Origin: Temnopleurus reevesii | Taxonomy: Eukaryota; Echinodermata; Echinoidea; Temnopleuroida; Temnopleuridae | Reading direction: 5' to 3' | DNA: 10,635 bases | Assembly (NCBI GenBank): GCA_036244855.1 | Contig: BQKZ01013956.1 | Coordinates: 1-10,635, forward strand | Part shown: in pieces, positions 7,268 through 10,635 of the stretch | Position numbering within the stretch: the stretch's first letter is position 1 | Layout of the letters: each line of letters opens with the position of its first letter | The notes under the pieces: model-generated | Told to the model about the DNA's origin: nothing | The model's input: only the letters and a program-made list of their open reading frames with translations | The model's database searches: none | Program-made: the position numbers and the translations under genes

Positions 7268-7316
7268 CAGGTATTTTTGATGGTCCCAAGCAACTCGTTA
7301 TACTGAGTTACCACTG
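7268..7316 (-). mobile_element. Lone terminus of the CAGT...CTCGTTATAACGAG family
   Basis: Read on the minus strand, CAGTGGTAACTCAGTATAACG (7316 downward), then GAGTTGCTTGGGACCA and AATACCTG, aligns base by base with the left end of the element at 6519 (CAGTCTAACCTCGTTATAACG, GAGGTCGTTGGGACCA, AATTACCTC). A TA lies at 7317-7318. No partner end is near, unless the 6519 end is the partner (see findings). Confidence 0.6.
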
Positions 7317-7475
7317 TATTTCTTATTATCATCTCTGATCCAGTTAGTGTCAGTAATGTACTATCCGTCCAAATATCCAAATTCATTCATTTCAGAGTAA
7401 TGTGTCTTTCAATGAAATGCTGTTTCAAATGATATTCCAATAAAATAGTGAAGAGTTATTATACATATTTTATAT

Positions 7476-7765
7476 GGTTGATTAGTTGCTTGTTTGGTTA
7501 ATTGATTTCTTGGTACATTTATGATTTAATTTGTTTGTTGATTAGTCGTTTTGTTGATTGATTCATAGATGAATTGGTTTTTATGATATGTCAGTTGGTT
7601 GATTGGTTTGTTGGTTTGATTACTGGGTAGCTCAGCTTATTGCTGGTTGGGCGAGTGGTTGATTGGTTGGTTAAAAACAAATTATTAGTTGTTTATAAAT
7701 TAGTGCAATATGTTGATTGATTGATTGATTGTTTGGTTAGTGGATGGGTTGATTCCTTGGTAGTT
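7476..7765. repeat. TTGATTGG/GATT low-complexity repeat
   Basis: Degenerate repeats of TTGATTGATT, TTGGTTGATTGG and TTTGTTGATTAGT run with interruptions. Similar short patches occur at 8290-8312, 8878-8896 and 9255-9350. No coding role. Confidence 0.8.
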
Positions 7766-7775
7766 AATTTTGGAA

Positions 7776-8078
7776 AAAGTGAAAACCTTATTAAAACATT
7801 CACAAAAGCGAAATATACAGACATAAGAAAATTCCTTCCATCTTATTCTTCTGAAATATGTCAAACGAGTGTCACACAATGAATAGTTGGGGCACTTTCC
7901 TTTGTGTGTGTGGAAACAACTCTATCAAAGCATTTACAATAGCTAGATACACACATAAAAAATTCTCTCCCTCTTATTCTTCTGAAACATGTCAAACATG
8001 CGTTGCATAATGCAGAGTGGGGGTACTTTCCTTTGTGAAATGAGCCATTGTGAATGTTTTAATGAAGTTGTTTACTTT
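7776..8078. mobile_element. Inverted-repeat element with internal direct duplication
   Basis: The ends AAAGTGAAAACCTTATTAAA (7776 on) and, on the opposite strand, AAAGTAAACAACTTCATTAA (8078 down) are imperfect inverted repeats, continuing into the exact TTAAAACATTCACAA (7791-7805) / TTGTGAATGTTTTAA (8050-8064 region). Inside are two direct copies of about 115 bp, at about 7793-7905 and 7925-8037. Both contain TCTTATTCTTCTGAAA(T/C)ATG, TGTCAAAC and the end ACTTTCCTTTGTG. Confidence 0.65.
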
Positions 8079-8126
8079 GTCCAACATCCTTTGTCCCATA
8101 TGCTCACAGTGATGGTAGGTAGGTCG

Positions 8127-8265
8127 GGGCCCCGTAACATAAAGGTTTGCGATTAATAGCTATTTGATTTAGCGATCGATTGCAAACGTCAGTACATGAT
8201 TTGCCATAGACTTGTGATTGATATCAGATTAGCAATTAATCGCAAACCTTTATGTTACGGGGCCC
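8127..8265. mobile_element. Palindromic MITE, perfect 31-bp GGGCCCCGTAACAT ends
   Basis: Positions 8127-8157 and 8235-8265 are exact inverted repeats of 31 bp (GGGCCCCGTAACATAAAGGT at the tip, then TTGCGATTAAT). The element is 139 bp and could fold into one hairpin with a loop of about 77 nt. The perfect arms suggest a younger insertion than its neighbours. It shares its tip with the outer element at 9816-10518. I see no clear target-site duplication. Confidence 0.82.
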
Positions 8266-8313
8266 TGGTTGTGTGTATGATGAATGCTTCTTGTTTGGTT
8301 GATTGATTAATGA

Positions 8314-8585
8314 AACGGGAACTTTCCCCAGATATTCATATGCTGTCAGTAAAAACAGGATGATCAACCTGCAAAAATTTGAGAAGAATTGTATAAGTGA
8401 TTCAAAAGTTATGAATTTTCACAATGTCAACTTCCACCTGTGATAGGCAACCTTTAAGTTGGTAAATTTGGCATGATCTGTGATAGCAACATGGAGAACT
8501 CTCCAAAGTTGCGTCCTCAAGGATGCTCATCACAGGTGGAAATGAAAGCTTTGAATATTCCTAATTTTTGAATGGATAAATTGAC
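8314..8585. mobile_element. GGGGAACTT-family MITE copy 1, right end cut off
   Basis: This copy starts ACGGGAACTTTCCCC and carries TATGCTGTCAGTAAA, TTGGCATGATCTGTGATAGC and ATGCTCATCACAGGTGGAAA in the same order as copy 2 (8901-9231). It also holds an internal inverted pair CCACCTGTGAT / ATCACAGGTGG. It stops at TTGACT, where copy 2 continues with TCATTAAAAG. The next base begins the palindromic element at 8586, so its right end appears displaced by that insertion or deleted. Confidence 0.65.
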
Positions 8586-8704
8586 TAAGGCCCCCGGTCA
8601 CATAGAGGCCTGGAAGCAACACGATTCAACACAACTCTGTTAATTCACAGTTAACTGCCTCCGAACAAAGAGTCGTGTTGAATCATGTGGCTTCTGGGGC
8701 CTTA
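8586..8704. mobile_element. Palindromic MITE, TAAGGCCCC ends
   Basis: TAAGGCCCC (8586-8594) is exactly matched by GGGGCCTTA (8696-8704). The arms also pair further in, with AACACGATTCAACACAACTC on the left against the reverse complement of GAGTCGTGTTGAATCATGTG on the right. The centre is GTTAATTCACAGTTAAC, itself a small dyad. The element is 119 bp and non-coding. Confidence 0.72.
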
Positions 8705-8705
8705 T

Positions 8706-8848
8706 GTTTCACCAAGTCGTTCTTAAAGTTACGCACGACTTTGAGTTCGACTGGTATTAGTTCTGCGCGGAATGCGCGTAAAAGTGTTAAACATTACGCA
8801 CAAGAAGGGATACCAATCGAACGTAAAGACGTTCATCTTGGTGAAATA
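8706..8848. mobile_element. Palindromic MITE (GTTTCACCAAGT family), better copy
   Basis: GTTTCACCAAGTCGTTCTTA (8706 on) pairs with the reverse complement of the GAACGTAAAGACGTTCATCT-TGGTGAAAT stretch ending at 8848. Inward, TTCGACTGGTAT pairs with ATACCAATCGAA. It abuts the preceding palindrome with almost no spacer. The open frame across 8675-8863 is a by-product. Confidence 0.68.
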
Positions 8849-8900
8849 CCTCCCAGGTCTTAAGGTTAGATGGTAGATTGTTTGATTGATTGAATAATAA

Positions 8901-9231
8901 AAGGGGAGATTTCCCTAGATTATTATGTGCTGTCAGTAAATGAAGAAAAATATGACGATCAAACTGCAAAAGTTTGAACAAAATCAGATTATCTCTTCAA
9001 AATTGTTTCACTTCCACATGTGATGTGCTTGGCATGATCTCTGATAGCAACGTGGATAGCTCCCGAAAGTTCGCTCCTCAAGCATGTCAAGGATGCTCAT
9101 CACAGGTGGAAATGAGAACTTTGAAAATTCATTACTTTTATATGGATGATTTGACTTCATTAAAAGTTTCACAGGTAGGTCTTTTTTTTCCATTCATTGA
9201 CATCACATCAATGTCTGATGGAAGTTCCCCT
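8901..9231. mobile_element. GGGGAACTT-family MITE copy 2
   Basis: The left end AAGGGGAGATTTCCCTAG and right end ATGTCTGATGGAAGTTCCCC are degenerate inverted repeats of the same type as in the copy at 9873-10461. The interior matches copy 1 in order: TGTGCTGTCAGTAAA, GATCAAACTGCAAAA, TTGGCATGATCTCTGATAGC and AAGGATGCTCATCACAGGTG. Small open frames on both strands within it are spurious. Confidence 0.68.
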
Positions 9232-9372
9232 TCAATTGATATATGGGGTAATTAATTAATTGGTTGATTAGTTGATTGTTCGGTTCAACAATTGATCGAT
9301 TGATTAATTGTTCGGTAATGGTTGAATGGATTGCTTGGATGAATGGTTGTTTGACTGGCGATTTGGTTTCTT

Positions 9373-9565
9373 AAAACACGATATAAAGTATTTCCGAAAA
9401 GTTAAGTCGAACGCAATTTCAATGCCGCTTTGTAATGCTATTGAATTCGGTACCGGCTTTTCAATGTTGTGTCCGCACAGTTGAATAGACGATGTACGGA
9501 CCTATTGACTCTAAATTGTCTACGTTCTAGTTAACTTTTCGGAAATAGTTTGTATCGTGTTCTAA
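9373..9565. mobile_element. Inverted-repeat element, ACACGATA ends
   Basis: AAAACACGATATAAAGTATT (from 9373) and, on the minus strand, TTAGAACACGATACAAACTA (from about 9566) begin inverted repeats. These run on through TATTTCCGAAAAGTTAA, identical in both arms, to about 40 bp per arm. It is about 193 bp with no coding capacity, and the superfamily is unassigned. Confidence 0.75.
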
Positions 9566-9815
9566 ATGGTAGTGACAAGTGACAAGTTGATTTGTTCGTT
9601 TGATGTAAGTTCTTCAAGACATTTTCAATAACTGTTACTAAAAATTCCAACTAATATCCCCCTTTCCTTCCAACTTTCCCTGGCTGTACTTTTCTATTCT
9701 CTACTGCACCTTGGTGGCACATCGCCAATGCAATTAACGGATTCCACTTGAACCATCCTATCCTTTTCCAACCCGTTACCCGCCAAGTAATTAGGAAATG
9801 AGGTGGAGCATATCA
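9566..9815. other. Gap between elements, no gene recognised
   Basis: This stretch between two inverted-repeat elements holds no coding frame, RNA gene or clear repeat on either strand. Confidence 0.5.
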
Positions 9816-10518
9816 GGGCCCTGTAACACAAAGCGTTTCAATCAAGCCTACGATTGATATCAATCGCATTAAAGGGGAACTTCACCCAGAGTCCGGGGGA
9901 GACATTGATGTGCGCTCAGCGGGTGAAGAAAAATACAATTGTCAATCTGTGAACATGTGAGCAAAATCCGACAATCTATTCAAAAGTAAGGAATTGTCAA
10001 AGTTTTTATTTACATCCCTCATGGGCTCCTCAAATTGGCAATAAAGGCAAAAATAGATGCCAACATGGAGAACTCTTCATTCAAATTTGTACACATAATT
10101 TCACATTTTCGTCTTTTTCTATAAAAGTAGACAATATTGTACATTTCTCTTCAAGCATGATATGGACATTTTGATTCTGCATGCATTTTGAAATTATTTT
10201 TTTATTTCATTTATTGTCTAATTTTCTATAAAAAGAAGAAAATGTTAGATTCTGTGTACAAAGTGAATGGAAAGTTCTCCATGTTGGCAGGCATTTTGTG
10301 CCTGTACGTTGCCAATTTAAGGAGCCCATGAGGGGTAAATAAAAACTTTAAAAATGCATAACTTTTTAATGCATTATCGGGTCTTGCACAAATTTTCAGT
10401 TTGATCATTGTATTTTTCTCCATCCACTGAGAGCACATCAATGTCTGGGTGAAGTTCCCCTGGAAATCATGTGCTAAAATTTGCGATTGATCACAAATTT
10501 GTTTTGTGTTACAGGCCC
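9816..10518. mobile_element. Outer palindromic element, GGGCCCTGTAACACAAA ends
   Basis: GGGCCCTGTAACACAAAGC (9816 on) and, on the opposite strand, GGGGCCTGTAACACAAAAC (from about 10519) are the ends of the family seen at 8127-8265. Subterminal GATTGATATCAATCGCA (left) and TTGCGATTGATCACAAATT (right) also match in inverted orientation. Its short body is split by the element at 9873-10461, which makes the outer element roughly 110 bp when the insert is disregarded. Confidence 0.72.
9873..10461. mobile_element. GGGGAACTT-family element, long hairpin, nested
   Basis: AGGGGAACTTCACCCAGA (9873 on) is exactly inverted at 10444-10461. Pairing continues imperfectly across almost the whole element: CATTGATGTGC(G/T)CTCAG, AAAAATACAAT, CATGGGCTCCT, GCCAACATGGAGAACT and TTTTCTATAAAA-type blocks occur in both arms. 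The arms are about 9873-10135 and 10213-10461, with a loop of some 77 nt. The open frame on the minus strand at 10226-10525 lies in one arm and shows no protein family. The termini match copies at 8314 and 8901. Confidence 0.75.
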
Positions 10519-10635
10519 CAGACAATGCAGTTACCTAGCCGACCAGTAATATACAGTTTAAATTACTAATTTTACACTCTAATCGCCATCTCTTCCGTGG
10601 TTTCAATTAATTTTCGTAATCAATTCGTCATGGTT
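10519..10635. other. AT-rich end of the window, nothing recognised
   Basis: AT-rich sequence to the right of the nested element, without a coding frame or repeat that I can support. Confidence 0.5.

Noticed and set aside
7476..7765. Possible CRISPR-like array from the regular TTGATTGG spacing
   Set aside because: The units are short, irregular and without unique spacers; it is low-complexity eukaryotic DNA.
8974..9255. Open frames on both strands (8974-9255 plus, 9008-9193 minus)
   Set aside because: Both are contained in MITE copy 2, whose homologue at 8314-8585 does not keep them open.
10226..10525. Minus-strand 99-codon open frame
   Set aside because: It lies in one arm of the long hairpin element and crosses its end into the outer element; no transposase features.

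Overview
The window is animal nuclear DNA. It has spliced exons with GT..AG borders, AT-rich introns, simple repeats and many short inverted-repeat transposons (MITEs). The mix of palindromic MITEs ending in GGGCCC(C/T)GTAACA(C/T)AAA, a second family ending in AGGGGAACTTCACCCAGA, and GATT/TTGG-rich low-complexity DNA suggests a marine deuterostome invertebrate. An echinoderm, perhaps a sea urchin, is my best guess; this rests on recollection of repeat style, not on a search.

Positions 1-1004 hold the 5' flank and presumed promoter/5'UTR of the one gene I can name. Positions 1005-4791 (+) carry a complete five-exon gene for a PIH1 domain-containing protein 2 (PIH1D2) orthologue. The exon joins keep frame and give 337 residues: an N-terminal PIH1 domain, a charged linker and a C-terminal CS-like domain. 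PIH1 proteins are HSP90/R2TP-type co-chaperone adaptors, and PIH1D2 is linked to the SPAG1/RUVBL complex and to axonemal dynein assembly. Exon 4 has no start codon of its own and was found by reading its frame between splice sites.

Tail-to-tail with it, only 176 bp away, lies the last coding exon of an unidentified gene on the minus strand (4968-5222). Its upstream exons were not recognised; they may lie further right among the repeats or outside the window.

From about 6070 to the end the DNA is almost entirely mobile-element debris. It contains short palindromic MITEs (6073-6218, 6241-6390, 8127-8265, 8586-8704, 8706-8848), a TA-flanked element with pogo/Tc1-like ends (6519-6691) plus a lone end of the same family (7268-7316), an element containing two ~115-bp direct repeats (7776-8078), an element with ACACGATA ends (9373-9565), and three copies of a GGGGAACTT family (8314-8585, 8901-9231, 9873-10461). 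The third of these is a very long imperfect hairpin sitting inside another palindromic element (9816-10518). No transposase gene is visible, so all these elements look non-autonomous.

I see no previously undescribed system with a protein machinery here. The most interesting leads are the nested long hairpin, the cluster of palindromic elements, a partial exon-3 copy inside intron 3, the tight convergent gene pair with overlapping polyadenylation signals, and a possible RFX X-box upstream of the ciliary gene.
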